Shown: positions 8,536-17,884, counted from the first letter of the stretch. The stretch is 64,000 nucleotides of DNA from Exiguobacterium sp. FSL W8-0210 (GCF_038006045.1 NZ_JBBOUK010000001.1:1219001-1283000); one strand, 5' to 3'. Numbers and translations are program-made. Notes: generated by a model from the sequence alone, not told the origin.

Positions 8536-9627
8536 ATGCGGTCATATAAATATTTCATTGGTTTTATACTAATCAGTGTCGCATCACTAGCTTTTTATGT
8601 AGGATACGTCTTAAATTTAGAAAAACCTGAATTAGTAGTTGAAACAAAGAGCGGTAGCCCGAAGCAAAGCACTCTTCAAAATCTACAAATCAACTTAATC
8701 GATGTAGTGCGTCAACCAACAGACTTCTCAGTCTCGATTAAAGATGGACAAGTCTCTGAATCAAAATCATCTTATCTAAATAATATGTATCTCGACCGTG
8801 TTTATATAAATGATGAAGCACCACGGTCATTTAAACAGTTCATGCAAGAGGAAACGTATACTCTCATGCAAGATTCCGTAACTTACGGATTAAAAGGTCA
8901 AAAAGACGGTAGCTGGGATTTGCAATATTGGGATCTTAAAACTAAAAAATTGACGACAAAACAATTGAGCACTCCCTTAGAAGTCAATAATAAAAAGTAC
9001 GCCTACTCACCCTTTCAACGAACAGAAGATCTACTTTATGTGGAGCGCTATTCGATGGATGAGCAGACCCAAAGAAGTTTTATTTATGTCATTGACTTAA
9101 AAAATAATAGCGTACGTAAACAACAACTACCAATCGAATTAAAGAAGAATGAATACATTGAGTCGTTCTATAAAGGACAACTACTTTATTCTCAAACATA
9201 TTTTCCTAAGAATAACCCCGATACTGAACAGCAGCGTCTGCTGATGACAGACGGAAAAAAGACGAAACGATTAAAACAACTGGAAGGAGAAGATTTTAAC
9301 ACTCGAATTTTAAATGAAGGCAAATTAATCGTGACGATAAATGAAAATGATGAGACACAGTTAAGCTGGAATACGTTCGATATGGAGTCGGAAAAATATA
9401 CAGTACATCAAGTTCCACTTCCTGATCGTAAAAAATTCACAGATGGAGGTGGATTCCCGGTCTCTATTTTGGAAAATGGACGCATTTATTTTTCTTATCA
9501 GCTAAAAAATGATGATTACAGAGTATTGGTTTTCAATCCGACATCAGCAAATATTGAATATGAAGGAAACATTTCGAATAAAAATGCGAAGGTTGAGTTA
9601 TCTTTAAGCGATATGCGATTGAGGTAA
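8536..9627 (+). CDS. Membrane-anchored extracellular protein of the ABC operon, function unknown
   Basis: A 363-residue protein with one N-terminal hydrophobic segment (about residues 5-26) and no lipobox Cys, so it should be anchored with a large outside domain. That domain is rich in short alternating beta-type stretches such as WDLQYWDLKTKKL and FIYVIDLKNNSV, suggesting a propeller-like fold. The start at 8536 follows AAGGGGGATAAT, 10 bases after the permease stop. The gene is very AT-rich compared with its surroundings. I do not recognise a family. Position suggests an accessory or substrate-sensing part of the transporter. Confidence 0.75.
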   Translation: MRSYKYFIGFILISVASLAFYVGYVLNLEKPELVVETKSGSPKQSTLQNLQINLIDVVRQPTDFSVSIKDGQVSESKSSYLNNMYLDRVYINDEAPRSFKQFMQEETYTLMQDSVTYGLKGQKDGSWDLQYWDLKTKKLTTKQLSTPLEVNNKKYAYSPFQRTEDLLYVERYSMDEQTQRSFIYVIDLKNNSVRKQQLPIELKKNEYIESFYKGQLLYSQTYFPKNNPDTEQQRLLMTDGKKTKRLKQLEGEDFNTRILNEGKLIVTINENDETQLSWNTFDMESEKYTVHQVPLPDRKKFTDGGGFPVSILENGRIYFSYQLKNDDYRVLVFNPTSANIEYEGNISNKNAKVELSLSDMRLR

Positions 9628-9706
9628 AATATAGAAATTTTATTCACTTATTTGAAACCTCCCGTTTTCTTCCAACGTATAAAGACTATACAAAGGGGGA
9701 ACTCAC

Positions 9707-10000
9707 ATGCAATTCTTGATTTTTGTCGTCTTCGCAGGTGCCATGTATTGGTTCTACTACAATTTCTTACTCGGATACCGCAAGAAAAATATCACGCTGA
9801 CGTTCGACGATCGCTATTATTCACTCGACGAACATGTCACAGCAATCGAACAAAAGCTTGCAACGGAGGGGCATTCGGCGCGTTATCTCGGTGACCGTCG
9901 TTTTGAAGTTGATGGCAAACCTTATCTGTTCCTCGAGCGGACAGTCCCAGTCGGCGGGGTTCCGACACAGCAGACGATTCTCGAGCAACAAAAAAAATAA
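9707..10000 (+). CDS. Small single-pass membrane protein
   Basis: A 97-residue protein with an N-terminal hydrophobic helix (residues 3-24) followed by a soluble part of about 70 residues containing ITLTFDDRYY, RYLGDRRFEVDGKPYLFLE and a Gln-rich end. The ATG follows AAAGGGGGAACTCAC. Base composition returns to the window's normal level here, so it is probably a separate gene from the AT-rich pair upstream. It ends at a strong terminator. No family was recognised. Confidence 0.75.
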   Translation: MQFLIFVVFAGAMYWFYYNFLLGYRKKNITLTFDDRYYSLDEHVTAIEQKLATEGHSARYLGDRRFEVDGKPYLFLERTVPVGGVPTQQTILEQQKK

Positions 10001-10027
10001 CTCTCCCGCGTTTGGGAGAGTTTTTTC
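10000..10027. terminator. Terminator between convergent genes
   Basis: The perfect arms ACTCTCCC and GGGAGAGT lie around GCGTTT, followed by six T on the plus strand and A-rich sequence on the other side, so it can act on both strands. Confidence 0.88.
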
Positions 10028-10028
10028 G

Positions 10029-10517
10029 TTAGACCGGAATCCGGTCGAGGGGATGTGGTTGTTGCGACGAACGATACCAGTGCATGATCCAATGATCAAT
10101 ACCGATTTGATACGCAAAGCGTCCTGCAGCAAGTAAGACGATTGAGGCAGCTAAGAACAACGGGTTTAACGCAATCGTTCCAGCAAGTAAGTAATTGAGA
10201 TTCATGATGCTCCCGACGACCAGTGCAGGAACCGTCAATAGACTGAGAATAAACAAGATCCCGACGACGAGTTCTGCGAACGGAATCAATACGTTGATCA
10301 GCCCGACGTTTGGTAAGGCGAGTTGCTCGATCCACGTCGCGTACCACGAACTGACGAGTGCGTCTTCGCCAGTTGACTTCGCGAGCGCTCCTTCGAGAAA
10401 CGGTTTTGCATCGAAGCCATTGATGTACTTGCCAATCCCGGCGATGAACCATTGGATTCCGAGCCAGAGTCGGATGATCGTCAACAAACTGATGCCGATG
10501 ATGTGTAATGCTTTCAC
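10029..10517 (-). CDS. DoxX family membrane protein
   Basis: A 162-residue integral membrane protein with about four hydrophobic helices. The DoxX pattern is visible: RLWLGIQWFIAGIGK, then FAELVVGILFILSLLT and MNLNYLLAGT. DoxX proteins are linked to redox or thiol stress and to quinone metabolism, often without a defined reaction. The frame is open to 10592 but has no ribosome site there. I place the start at the GTG at 10517, preceded by GAGGAATG at suitable distance. A 44-base inverted repeat (10542-10585) sits immediately upstream and would fall in the leader or promoter. Confidence 0.85.
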   Translation of the reverse strand: MKALHIIGISLLTIIRLWLGIQWFIAGIGKYINGFDAKPFLEGALAKSTGEDALVSSWYATWIEQLALPNVGLINVLIPFAELVVGILFILSLLTVPALVVGSIMNLNYLLAGTIALNPLFLAASIVLLAAGRFAYQIGIDHWIMHWYRSSQQPHPLDRIPV

Positions 10518-10541
10518 TTTCAGACATTCCTCTACTACAAC

Positions 10542-10585
10542 ATAGTCCCCATCATACTGAAAAATCATCAGTGAGATGGGGACTA
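10542..10585. promoter_or_regulatory. Long perfect inverted repeat upstream of the DoxX gene
   Basis: ATAGTCCCCATC and its exact reverse complement GATGGGGACTAT are 20 bases apart. Inside them ACTGA and TCAGT also pair, so the whole can fold as one stem with a single internal mismatch pair. No T tract follows on either strand, so it is not a simple terminator. It lies 25 bases upstream of the DoxX start and could be an operator or a leader structure. Confidence 0.6.
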
Positions 10586-10644
10586 TCATCATAACGTCAT
10601 CGAACCGTCATCGACCTGTTACAAAAAAGGGTAAGGTAACGGTT

Positions 10645-11829
10645 TCATGACCGTCGATCGAGACGATGACTGATTGCAGTTAATAAAGCGGCGACGAGCG
10701 CGACTAGTCCACCGACGAGTGCCGTGTTCATCATCGGACCGTTCGCATAGACGATGCCACCGAGTGCCGAACCAAAAGCAATCCCGACGTTACTCGCAAC
10801 CGGCATCAATGAAGCGGCGAGTCCTTTTGCTTCCGGGTTGAACTTTTCGGCGAGGTCAATCAAGTAGATTTGTGTCGAAGTCGTCAGTAAAATCGACATC
10901 AACGACATCAAGGCGATGTTGAACAGACCAAGCGGAAGGGATGCTGTCGTGATGTATAACGCAGCAAGGACGATTGCTTGCACGACGAAGACGAATCGTA
11001 AGCGTCCCATCGGATTTTTGCTAGCGATCTTGCCGGCAAGGATGTTACTGAAGATCGAGACGACGCCGTAAGCGAGCAGGATCGGACTAATCCATGTCTT
11101 CGCGATGCCGAGTTCCGTTTGCAGGATCGGCACGAGGTACGTGTAGACGACGTAAGTTGCCCCGAAGCCGAACGACGGAATGAAGAAGGCAATCAGGATC
11201 CGTGGATTAGCGAGCAATCCAAGCTGCTCCTTGATTGAACCGGAGCCCGTCGATTGCTGGACGGGAACGATCTTCCACACAGCGAGGAACGCAATCATTC
11301 CCATGACGGTCGTCAGCCAAAACGTGGCTGCGAAGCCAGCGTGTTGACCGATGAACGTACCGATCGGAACACCAAGGACGTTCGCGAGTGTAAAACCACC
11401 GAAAATGAACGAAACGGCGACACCGCGCTTCGCAACAGGTACGCCATCGCTTGCGACGACCATTGCGAGCGAGATCAAGACACCGGTCAGGATGGCTGTC
11501 AGGATGCGGGTGGCGAGCAATACTTCGTAACTTGGAGCAAAACTACTGGCAAGGTTCAGTAAGACCCAAACGAGTAACAGACGTAGAATCAGGCGACGCC
11601 GTTCCAAGTGACCGGTCAGCGACATGACAATCGGTGTACCAATCGCAAAGGAGATGGCAAATGCCGAGACGAGCGTACCGGCTGTTGCGATCGTGATATC
11701 AAGGGCTGAGGAGATTTCAGCGAGGATCCCGACGATGACGAATTCGCTTGTTCCGAGAACGAACGTCAGGAGCGACAACGTGGCGATCAACAGCCAATCG
11801 CGTCGACTTAAACGAGTAGTAGGTGACAT
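10645..11829 (-). CDS. MFS transporter, drug/sugar efflux type
   Basis: A 394-residue member of the major facilitator superfamily, drug:H+ antiporter-1 type (AraJ/YdhP-like). Twelve hydrophobic helices are visible. The first carries LGTSEFVIVGILAEIS, typical of this group, and GHLERRRLILR marks the loop between helices 2 and 3. The start at 11829 follows TTGAGGAAT; the frame runs on to 11910 but without a ribosome site. It is divergent from the osmC-like gene across about 190 bases that must hold both promoters. The substrate is unknown. Confidence 0.9.
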   Translation of the reverse strand: MSPTTRLSRRDWLLIATLSLLTFVLGTSEFVIVGILAEISSALDITIATAGTLVSAFAISFAIGTPIVMSLTGHLERRRLILRLLLVWVLLNLASSFAPSYEVLLATRILTAILTGVLISLAMVVASDGVPVAKRGVAVSFIFGGFTLANVLGVPIGTFIGQHAGFAATFWLTTVMGMIAFLAVWKIVPVQQSTGSGSIKEQLGLLANPRILIAFFIPSFGFGATYVVYTYLVPILQTELGIAKTWISPILLAYGVVSIFSNILAGKIASKNPMGRLRFVFVVQAIVLAALYITTASLPLGLFNIALMSLMSILLTTSTQIYLIDLAEKFNPEAKGLAASLMPVASNVGIAFGSALGGIVYANGPMMNTALVGGLVALVAALLTAISHRLDRRS

Positions 11830-12018
11830 GGATGATTCCTCAATTCTGGCGCTTGCGCGCGAAACTATGAGTAACAGGATAGCATGAAACGATTTCGTCG
11901 GGTATCGCAAAGCGAGAATTCGGGAAAAGAACCATTATTCGAAATAGCGTGAGAATTTCCAGGCTTGCTGTTTTTGCGTATACTACAGATGAAGACTACT
12001 GACAAAGGAGTGGAAACG

Positions 12019-12444
12019 ATGCAAGCGACAGTGACATGGAACAAACAGATGGGCTTTAGTGGACAGACGGAATCAGGGCATCATCTGGCGATGGACGCAG
12101 CACCCGAAAACGGTGGTGAAAACCAAGCACCACGACCGACCGAACTCTTGCTACATGCCGTTGCCGGCTGTACTGGAATTGATATCGTCTCGATTTTAGA
12201 GAAGATGCGCTTGACGATCACCCATTTCGAAATGGATATCGAAGGAGAACGGGCAGAGGACCATCCGCGGCGTTTTACGTCGATCTCGATTCATTACCGG
12301 CTCGAAGGTGATCTCCCGGAAGATAAGGTCCGTCGCGCCATCTCGTTATCAAAGGATAAATATTGTTCGGTCTCGCAATCCCTGAACGCTGAGATTTCCG
12401 TCTATTATTCGATCAATGGTGTGCGAAGCGAGGATCCTTTGTGA
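12019..12444 (+). CDS. OsmC/YhfA-type peroxiredoxin-like protein
   Basis: A 141-residue OsmC-family protein. The two redox cysteines expected in the family are in AVAGCTGIDIV (about residue 54) and KYCSVSQSL (about 116), the latter arrangement being that of the YhfA subgroup. Members reduce organic hydroperoxides or have unassigned thiol-linked roles. The start at 12019 follows AAAGGAGTGG; the upstream in-frame Met at 11965 lacks a ribosome site. The stop overlaps the GTG of the GH3 lipoprotein gene by 4 bases, so the two are coupled although their functions seem unrelated. Confidence 0.9.
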   Translation: MQATVTWNKQMGFSGQTESGHHLAMDAAPENGGENQAPRPTELLLHAVAGCTGIDIVSILEKMRLTITHFEMDIEGERAEDHPRRFTSISIHYRLEGDLPEDKVRRAISLSKDKYCSVSQSLNAEISVYYSINGVRSEDPL

Positions 12445-13661
12445 AGAAAACCGTACTAATCGGTTGTCTGTTGCTTGCAGGGTGTGCGCAGGAGACGACG
12501 GAACCAACGAAACCATCACAACCAGCAACGAAGCAACCGACGGAGGCGAAGAAACCAAAGCCTGAGCCGACAAAGGAAGCACAACAACAAGCACGATTAA
12601 AGCATCAACTTAAAGCGATGTCGACGTCAGAAAAGATCGATCAACTGCTCTACATCGGAGTCGCCGGCACGGAACTTTCAGCAGCTGACCGGAAATTGTT
12701 ACAGACGCATGCGATTGGCGGGGTCTTATTGCTCGGCGGAAACATTACGTCGGAAGAGCAACTCTTGACGTTCACGCGTGCGATTCAAGAGACGAACCAA
12801 AAACCGTATGCCTTCGTCGGGATTGATGAAGAAGGCGGACGCGTCAGCCGGGTACCGGATCAACGATTACGTTTACCGACGAGTCAACGGATGGCGCAAG
12901 GAGCAGATGAAGTGAAAATGGAAGACGTCGGACGTACGCTCGGACATTTGTCACGTTTTTATGGCTTCAACATGGACTTCGCGCCGGTCCTTGACGTCAA
13001 CAGTAATCCGAACAATCCGATCATCGGCGACCGTGCGTTAAGTGCTGATCCGAAGACCGTCGCGACGCTTGGTACGGCCCTGATGCACGGGATGCAGGAG
13101 ACGGGAACGATTCCAGTCGTCAAACATTTTCCCGGTCACGGCAATACGAGTGTTGATTCCCATGTCGGGCTACCGAAAGTGACGGCATCAAAGGAAGAAT
13201 TGAAGCGGACGGAACTGTTACCGTTTAAAGAAGCGATTCAAGAGGGCGCCGAGATGGTGATGGTTGCCCATATTCTCTATCCCGCGTATGACAATCAGCA
13301 TCCATCCTCGCTCTCAAAGCCGATCTTGACTGACCTCTTGCGTCAGCAACTCGGATTCAACGGTGTCATCATCACGGATGATCTCGTCATGGGAGCGATC
13401 ACGAAACAATATGGTCTCGCGGAAGCGGCACGTCAGTCGCTCGTCAACGGAGCTGATATGGCAATGTTTTCAGAGGCAGGTGCTTACACAAAGGTCCATG
13501 CCGAAGTGATGCAAGCCGTCAAAGACAAAACGCTGACGCCGGAGATGCTCGACGCTAAAGTAATGCGCATCCTGAAGCTAAAGCAGACGTATGCCGACAG
13601 CCAAGAGCAACAGCGACCGACGAAATCGGAGCTGATTCAGCAAGTGGAAGCGCTCAACTAG
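12441..13661 (+). CDS. nagZ: GH3 beta-N-acetylglucosaminidase lipoprotein
   Basis: Glycoside hydrolase family 3 enzyme that probably removes GlcNAc from muropeptides outside the membrane, as Bacillus NagZ/YbbD does. A short lipoprotein signal ends in LLLAGC (Cys at about residue 15). A Thr/Pro/Lys-rich linker follows, and the GH3 barrel starts near residue 60. The signature KHFPGHGNTSVDSH, which holds the catalytic His/Asp dyad of this group, and the nucleophile region VIITDDLVMGAI are present. At 406 residues it has the barrel but not the second domain of YbbD. The GTG start lies in the last codons of the OsmC gene. A thi leader begins about 60 bases downstream. Confidence 0.9.
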   Translation: MKKTVLIGCLLLAGCAQETTEPTKPSQPATKQPTEAKKPKPEPTKEAQQQARLKHQLKAMSTSEKIDQLLYIGVAGTELSAADRKLLQTHAIGGVLLLGGNITSEEQLLTFTRAIQETNQKPYAFVGIDEEGGRVSRVPDQRLRLPTSQRMAQGADEVKMEDVGRTLGHLSRFYGFNMDFAPVLDVNSNPNNPIIGDRALSADPKTVATLGTALMHGMQETGTIPVVKHFPGHGNTSVDSHVGLPKVTASKEELKRTELLPFKEAIQEGAEMVMVAHILYPAYDNQHPSSLSKPILTDLLRQQLGFNGVIITDDLVMGAITKQYGLAEAARQSLVNGADMAMFSEAGAYTKVHAEVMQAVKDKTLTPEMLDAKVMRILKLKQTYADSQEQQRPTKSELIQQVEALN

Positions 13662-13721
13662 GACTAGCGAAGCAAAGCGACTCATGCTAGACTAATGGGG
13701 CAAGCCAATTAAACACGAAAA

Positions 13722-13812
13722 GACACTAGGGGAGTCTCCCAGCAGACTGAGACGGAAGTATCCGGACCCTTTGAACCTGATCTAGTTCGTACTAGCGGAG
13801 GGAAGTGGCTCG
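13722..13812 (+). promoter_or_regulatory. TPP riboswitch (THI element)
   Basis: The conserved THI-box blocks are in order: CACTAGGGGAG, CTGAGACGGAAGT, CCGGACCCTTTGAACCTGAT, CTAGTTCGTACTAGCG and GAGGGAAGTGG. The terminator hairpin at 13849-13884 follows, so thiamine pyrophosphate should stop transcription before the thi genes. Confidence 0.95.
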
Positions 13813-13848
13813 AAACCCTAGATATCCTTAGCGCTTCAGCGCATTTTC

Positions 13849-13884
13849 GGACCACTCCTTTCAACATCGGGAGTGGTCCTTTTT
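13849..13884 (+). terminator. Riboswitch-controlled terminator
   Basis: The arms GGACCACTCC and GGAGTGGTCC pair perfectly and are followed by TTTTT, 19 bases before the first thi gene. It is the expected off-state hairpin of the TPP riboswitch. Confidence 0.85.
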
Positions 13885-13902
13885 CGTATGGAAAGGAAGA
13901 AC

Positions 13903-14496
13903 ATGATGCGTTTACATCTGATTTCGACGGGATCCATTAATCCGCTTGACGAAATAAAGACCTTTCAATCCCTTCAACCCTATACGAATCAGCTGCATCT
14001 ACGTGAACCGAACTTATCGGCGGCAGAATTACTTGATCTGATTGAAGCACTCCTTGGGCATGGTTATTCGCCTGAACAGTTAACGGTTCATGACCGGGTC
14101 GACGTCGCCCATGTCGCCGGCATCGGTGTGCAGCTGACGCGCCGTTCCTTGCGTGTCCGCGATGTGCGACGTCATTTTCCGAATCTCGTCATCGGGAAAT
14201 CGGTCCATTCACTAGCAGAGGCACTGGCAGCAGAAGCGGAAGGAGCCGACCGACTGCTGTACGGTCATATTTATCCGACAGCGTCGAAGCCGGACATGCC
14301 ACCACGAGGTATTGACGCCTTGAAGCAAGTCGTCACCTTCACGACGAAACCAGTCATTGCAATTGGCGGGATCACACCAGAACGCATGCCTGAAATCGTA
14401 GCGACCGGTGTAACCGGAATCGCCGTCTTATCGGGTATTCTCGGTCAATCGGATCCACTCGCCGCCGTCAAGCATTATCAGGGGGTACGGGTATGA
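13903..14496 (+). CDS. tenI: Thiazole tautomerase TenI
   Basis: A 197-residue TIM-barrel protein of the ThiE/TenI family. The active-site His typical of TenI is in YGHIYPTASK (near residue 125), and the phosphate loop AIGGITPERM is present. The pyrimidine-binding and metal residues of a true ThiE are not evident, so I call the aromatase (tautomerase) that finishes the thiazole phosphate made by ThiG. It is the first gene after the TPP riboswitch. The ATG at 13903 (or 13906) follows GGAAAGGAAG. The stop overlaps thiO by 4 bases. A degenerate thiE is the alternative. Confidence 0.85.
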   Translation: MMRLHLISTGSINPLDEIKTFQSLQPYTNQLHLREPNLSAAELLDLIEALLGHGYSPEQLTVHDRVDVAHVAGIGVQLTRRSLRVRDVRRHFPNLVIGKSVHSLAEALAAEAEGADRLLYGHIYPTASKPDMPPRGIDALKQVVTFTTKPVIAIGGITPERMPEIVATGVTGIAVLSGILGQSDPLAAVKHYQGVRV

Positions 14497-15437
14497 CGAA
14501 TCACATCATCATCGGCGGTGGAGTCATCGGTTTGACGCTTGCTTACGGTCTCGCCTGTCAGAATGAATCCGTCGTCGTCTTAGAACGCGGAGCAGGTGGA
14601 CAAGGAACGAGTCGCGCGGCTGCCGGGATGCTTGCGACGGACATCGAGCTCAGAGAGGAATTGCATGCACTTGCCGCGCGAAGTCGTCGTCTGTATCCGT
14701 TGCTTGCTCGTCGCCTCGAGCGAGAGACTGGCATCGATTGTGGGTACCGGGAACAACCGTTTTTGTTAAAGCGTAAAGGACGCGAGCATCTGTTTCCAAT
14801 GGTCGGTCAAATCGATCCACGACGACTGACGACTGCATTGATGTATGCCTTACACGCACGTGGTATATCGATTGAAGAACAGGTAGATGTCACACGCATC
14901 GAAGAGAGCGATGACTTCATCAGGGTCGAGTCGAATGCGGGAACGTGGACCGGACGAACGGTGACGGTCGCTGCCGGACGCGGGTCGCAAGCCTTGCTCG
15001 ATACAGCTGGTATTTCGATTGCGACATATGGAGTCAAAGGAGAATGTCTCGCCGTCCGTCTCGCGGGTCAGCCGTTACGCTCGATCCTGTTTGACGACGC
15101 CGTCTACCTCGTTCCGAAAGCAGACGGTCGGATTTTGATCGGTGCGACCGAACTGCCGCACGACGAGACGGTCGGTGTCAGTGTCGCAGGGGTCACGTCG
15201 TTGCTTCAAGCAGCAGAACGACTGTATCCACCGATTCGTGACGCGGTCATCGAAGAAGTCTGGTCCGGTGTACGGCCACAAACGGTGTCCGGCTTGCCAT
15301 ATATCGGAGTCGCCGATTCATCCCGTCGGATCTTCCTAGCGACGGGGCATCATCGGCATGGCATATTACTCGCACCGGCGACAGCGGAAGTCTTGGTAAA
15401 TACATTACGGTTGATTCAGAAGGAGGAAGTCCGATGA
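14493..15437 (+). CDS. thiO: Glycine oxidase ThiO
   Basis: FAD-dependent oxidase that turns glycine into dehydroglycine for thiazole synthesis. The N-terminal nucleotide-binding motif IIIGGGVIGLTLAYGLA and the following ERGAGGQGTSRAAAGML are the D-amino-acid-oxidase family signature. The C-terminal block GVRPQTVSGLPYIG and ATGHHRHGILLAPAT is typical of ThiO. At 314 residues it is slightly shorter than the usual 360 or so, with a compact middle. It overlaps tenI upstream and thiS downstream by 4 bases each, which fits one coupled operon. Confidence 0.92.
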   Translation: MTNHIIIGGGVIGLTLAYGLACQNESVVVLERGAGGQGTSRAAAGMLATDIELREELHALAARSRRLYPLLARRLERETGIDCGYREQPFLLKRKGREHLFPMVGQIDPRRLTTALMYALHARGISIEEQVDVTRIEESDDFIRVESNAGTWTGRTVTVAAGRGSQALLDTAGISIATYGVKGECLAVRLAGQPLRSILFDDAVYLVPKADGRILIGATELPHDETVGVSVAGVTSLLQAAERLYPPIRDAVIEEVWSGVRPQTVSGLPYIGVADSSRRIFLATGHHRHGILLAPATAEVLVNTLRLIQKEEVR

Positions 15438-15634
15438 ACATTACGATTAACGGCAATGACCACACGATCGATCAGATTGAAACGATCGAGGACATGCTCA
15501 CGCAACTCGGCTTAGGGGAAAAGCTCGTCATCGTCGAACAGAATCGACAAATCATCGATCGCATGGCGTACGGTCAGACAGTCGTTCGGGACAATGACAC
15601 ATTTGAAATCGTTCATTTCGTAGGAGGAGGATAA
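15434..15634 (+). CDS. thiS: Sulfur carrier protein ThiS
   Basis: A 66-residue ubiquitin-like sulfur carrier. It ends in the required diglycine tail (HFVGGG), which ThiF adenylates and which then carries the thiocarboxylate to ThiG. The N-terminal INGNDHTI and the middle [10 protein letters not shown] are typical ThiS beta-grasp sequence. Its ATG overlaps the thiO stop by 4 bases, and thiG begins 2 bases after its stop. Confidence 0.94.
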   Translation: MNITINGNDHTIDQIETIEDMLTQLGLGEKLVIVEQNRQIIDRMAYGQTVVRDNDTFEIVHFVGGG

Positions 15635-15636
15635 AC

Positions 15637-16401
15637 ATGCTGAAAATTGGAGAAAAGACATTTGAATCACGGTTATTGCTCGGAACAGGGAAATATACGG
15701 ATGCTACCGTACAGCAAGAAGCAATCGATGCGTCTGCTTCACAAATCTTGACGTTCGCCGTCCGTCGGCTCGACATCTTCGACAAACAACAAGCGAATTT
15801 CTTGGAGTCGCTTGATTTAGCGAAGTACGATTTACTGCCGAACACGGCCGGTGCTAAGACGGCGGAGGAAGCTGTTCGGTTAGCAAAGCTTGCGCGGGCA
15901 TCCGGTATGTGTGACATGGTGAAGGTCGAAGTGATCGGTTGCGATAAGACGTTACTACCGGACCCAATCGAGACGTTACGGGCTTCTGAAGAATTACTCA
16001 AAGAAGGCTTCATCGTCTTACCGTATACGTCAGACGATGTCGTGCTCGCACGACGACTCGAGGAAATCGGTTGTCACGCCATCATGCCGGCTGCATCACC
16101 AATCGGTTCCGGACAAGGTATCCTCAATCCGCTCCACTTGCGATTTATCATCGAGCAGACGACGGTCCCGGTCATCGTCGACGCCGGGATCGGTTCACCG
16201 ACCGACGTCGCCTATGCGATGGAACTGGGTGCGGATGGTGTCTTATTGAACTCAGCTGTCGCCCATGCCCAAGATCCGGTCAAGATGGCGCGTGCGATGC
16301 GACTAGCTGTCGAAGCAGGGCGCCTCGGTTACGAAGCGGGACGTATCGAGAAGAAACAGTATGCGGTCGCGAGTAGTCCAACGAGTGGATTGATTCGATG
16401 A
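15637..16401 (+). CDS. thiG: Thiazole synthase ThiG
   Basis: A 254-residue TIM-barrel enzyme that joins deoxyxylulose phosphate, dehydroglycine and ThiS-borne sulfur into the thiazole. The Schiff-base Lys lies in [17 protein letters not shown] (about residues 92-108). The phosphate-binding ends [20 protein letters not shown] and [10 protein letters not shown] are present. The length is normal. AGGAGGATAAAC precedes the ATG, and the stop overlaps thiF by 4 bases. Confidence 0.96.
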   Translation: MLKIGEKTFESRLLLGTGKYTDATVQQEAIDASASQILTFAVRRLDIFDKQQANFLESLDLAKYDLLPNTAGAKTAEEAVRLAKLARASGMCDMVKVEVIGCDKTLLPDPIETLRASEELLKEGFIVLPYTSDDVVLARRLEEIGCHAIMPAASPIGSGQGILNPLHLRFIIEQTTVPVIVDAGIGSPTDVAYAMELGADGVLLNSAVAHAQDPVKMARAMRLAVEAGRLGYEAGRIEKKQYAVASSPTSGLIR

Positions 16402-17405
16402 ACCGTTACTCACGGCAAACTCGATTTCAACCGATCGGGGAAGCGGGACAAGCACGCTTGGCATCAGCGAAGGTGCTGATCATCGGCATGGGAGCGCTCG
16501 GAACGGCGTCGGCAGAGCAACTCGTCCGCGCCGGTGTCGGTGTCGTCCGAATCGTCGACCGCGATTATGTCGAGTGGAGTAATCTACAACGACAACAGCT
16601 TTATACCGAGGACGATGCGCGTCACATCGTACCAAAAGCGATTGCCGCAAAAGCACGGCTTGAAGCGATTAATTCGACGGTGACGATCGAAGCGCATGTA
16701 GTAGACGTCGACCGGGCAGCGCTGACGTGGCTTCTCGATGATATCGATTTGATCATCGACGCAACGGACAATTTCGATATTCGCTTGATAATGAACGACA
16801 TGGCGTTGATGCGTTCGATTCCGTGGATTTATGGTGGCTGCGTCGGCAGTTATGGGATCACGTTCACCGTCCGTCCCGGAGAGACGCCGTGTCTGCATTG
16901 TCTACTCGATCAATTACCACGGGATCAGGAGACGTGTGATACGGCGGGGATCATCGGACCAGCTGTACAGATGGTCGCTTCCTTGCAGGTGACGGAAGCG
17001 TTGAAGTGGTTGAGCGGAAAGACGGACGCCATGCGGACGCGCTTGCTAGCGTTTGATGTCTGGTCGAATACGTTTCAACAAATTAACGTCCAGTCACTGA
17101 AGCAAACGGAGTGCCCGTCGTGCGGCATCGAACCGTCCTACCCTTACTTATCGGATCAAACGGTTCATTTCACGGCACTGTGTGGTCGGGATGCCGTTCA
17201 AATCCGGGGAGACGGACAGCGGGATCTGGAACAGTTGAAACAACGTCTCCAGCCGGTCGCTGCGATTTCCGCTCATAATCCATATTTGCTGGCGTTTACG
17301 ACGGACGAACATCGGATGGTTGCTTTCCGAGATGGACGCGTTCTGATTCATGGCGAGGCGGATCTCGTCAAAGCGAAGCGACTCTATCATGCCTATTTCG
17401 GCTAA
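16398..17405 (+). CDS. thiF: ThiS adenylyltransferase ThiF
   Basis: E1-like enzyme (ThiF/MoeB/HesA family) that adenylates the ThiS C-terminus. The ATP-binding motif [17 protein letters not shown] lies at about residues 29-45, followed by [14 protein letters not shown]. The zinc cysteines appear as CLHC (about residue 171) and CPSC (about 238). At 335 residues it has an extra C-terminal domain of about 85 residues that resembles the small domain seen on Bacillus ThiF; it lacks a clear rhodanese active site. It ends the thi operon. No thiC, thiD or thiE is in the window. Confidence 0.93.
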   Translation: MNRYSRQTRFQPIGEAGQARLASAKVLIIGMGALGTASAEQLVRAGVGVVRIVDRDYVEWSNLQRQQLYTEDDARHIVPKAIAAKARLEAINSTVTIEAHVVDVDRAALTWLLDDIDLIIDATDNFDIRLIMNDMALMRSIPWIYGGCVGSYGITFTVRPGETPCLHCLLDQLPRDQETCDTAGIIGPAVQMVASLQVTEALKWLSGKTDAMRTRLLAFDVWSNTFQQINVQSLKQTECPSCGIEPSYPYLSDQTVHFTALCGRDAVQIRGDGQRDLEQLKQRLQPVAAISAHNPYLLAFTTDEHRMVAFRDGRVLIHGEADLVKAKRLYHAYFG

Positions 17406-17527
17406 CGTTCACAAAACATTAAAAACTAATTTTAAATATATATGTTTTAAATGTTTGAAAAACAGGTAAATAAGACTTCAGACATAAATCGGTCTACAAG
17501 TTTTGAACGTGAAGAGGAGTGATTCAG

Positions 17528-17884
17528 ATGAAACAAGAATTCGATCCAATCAAGGATCAAGCACAGACGGAAGACGCCCAAGCAGTTGTTCAGCAAGCCA
17601 ACTGGAATCCGGACCGGTACCGGACGAACTTGAACCCATTCTATCTGTCACCTTGTAGTGTCGAACGTAGAGAAGACGTGCATCAGGATGCATCGAAAAT
17701 TCTCGAAGTCGAGACGTCGTCGCCCCTCCAACAACTTTTTGAACACAATCAAGCAACGCATAAATCAGAACAATCGGGCAAAAAATTCAAGACAGGCATC
17801 GTTGTCGGTGTCGGTGCGATCATCGGCGGATCGGTTTCTGTGATTCGTTCCGTTCAACGCTTTAGAAAACAACGGACGAAATAA
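17528..17884 (+). CDS. Hypothetical protein with a C-terminal membrane segment
   Basis: A 118-residue protein. The first 85 residues are polar and acidic, with many Gln, Asn and Asp. Residues 92-112 (TGIVVGVGAIIGGSVSVIRS) form a glycine-rich hydrophobic segment, followed by a very basic tail RSVQRFRKQRTK, so it is probably tail-anchored with the tail inside. The ATG at 17528 follows AGAGGAG. It is flanked by the thi operon and a strong terminator, and is read alone. I recognise no family. Confidence 0.7.
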   Translation: MKQEFDPIKDQAQTEDAQAVVQQANWNPDRYRTNLNPFYLSPCSVERREDVHQDASKILEVETSSPLQQLFEHNQATHKSEQSGKKFKTGIVVGVGAIIGGSVSVIRSVQRFRKQRTK

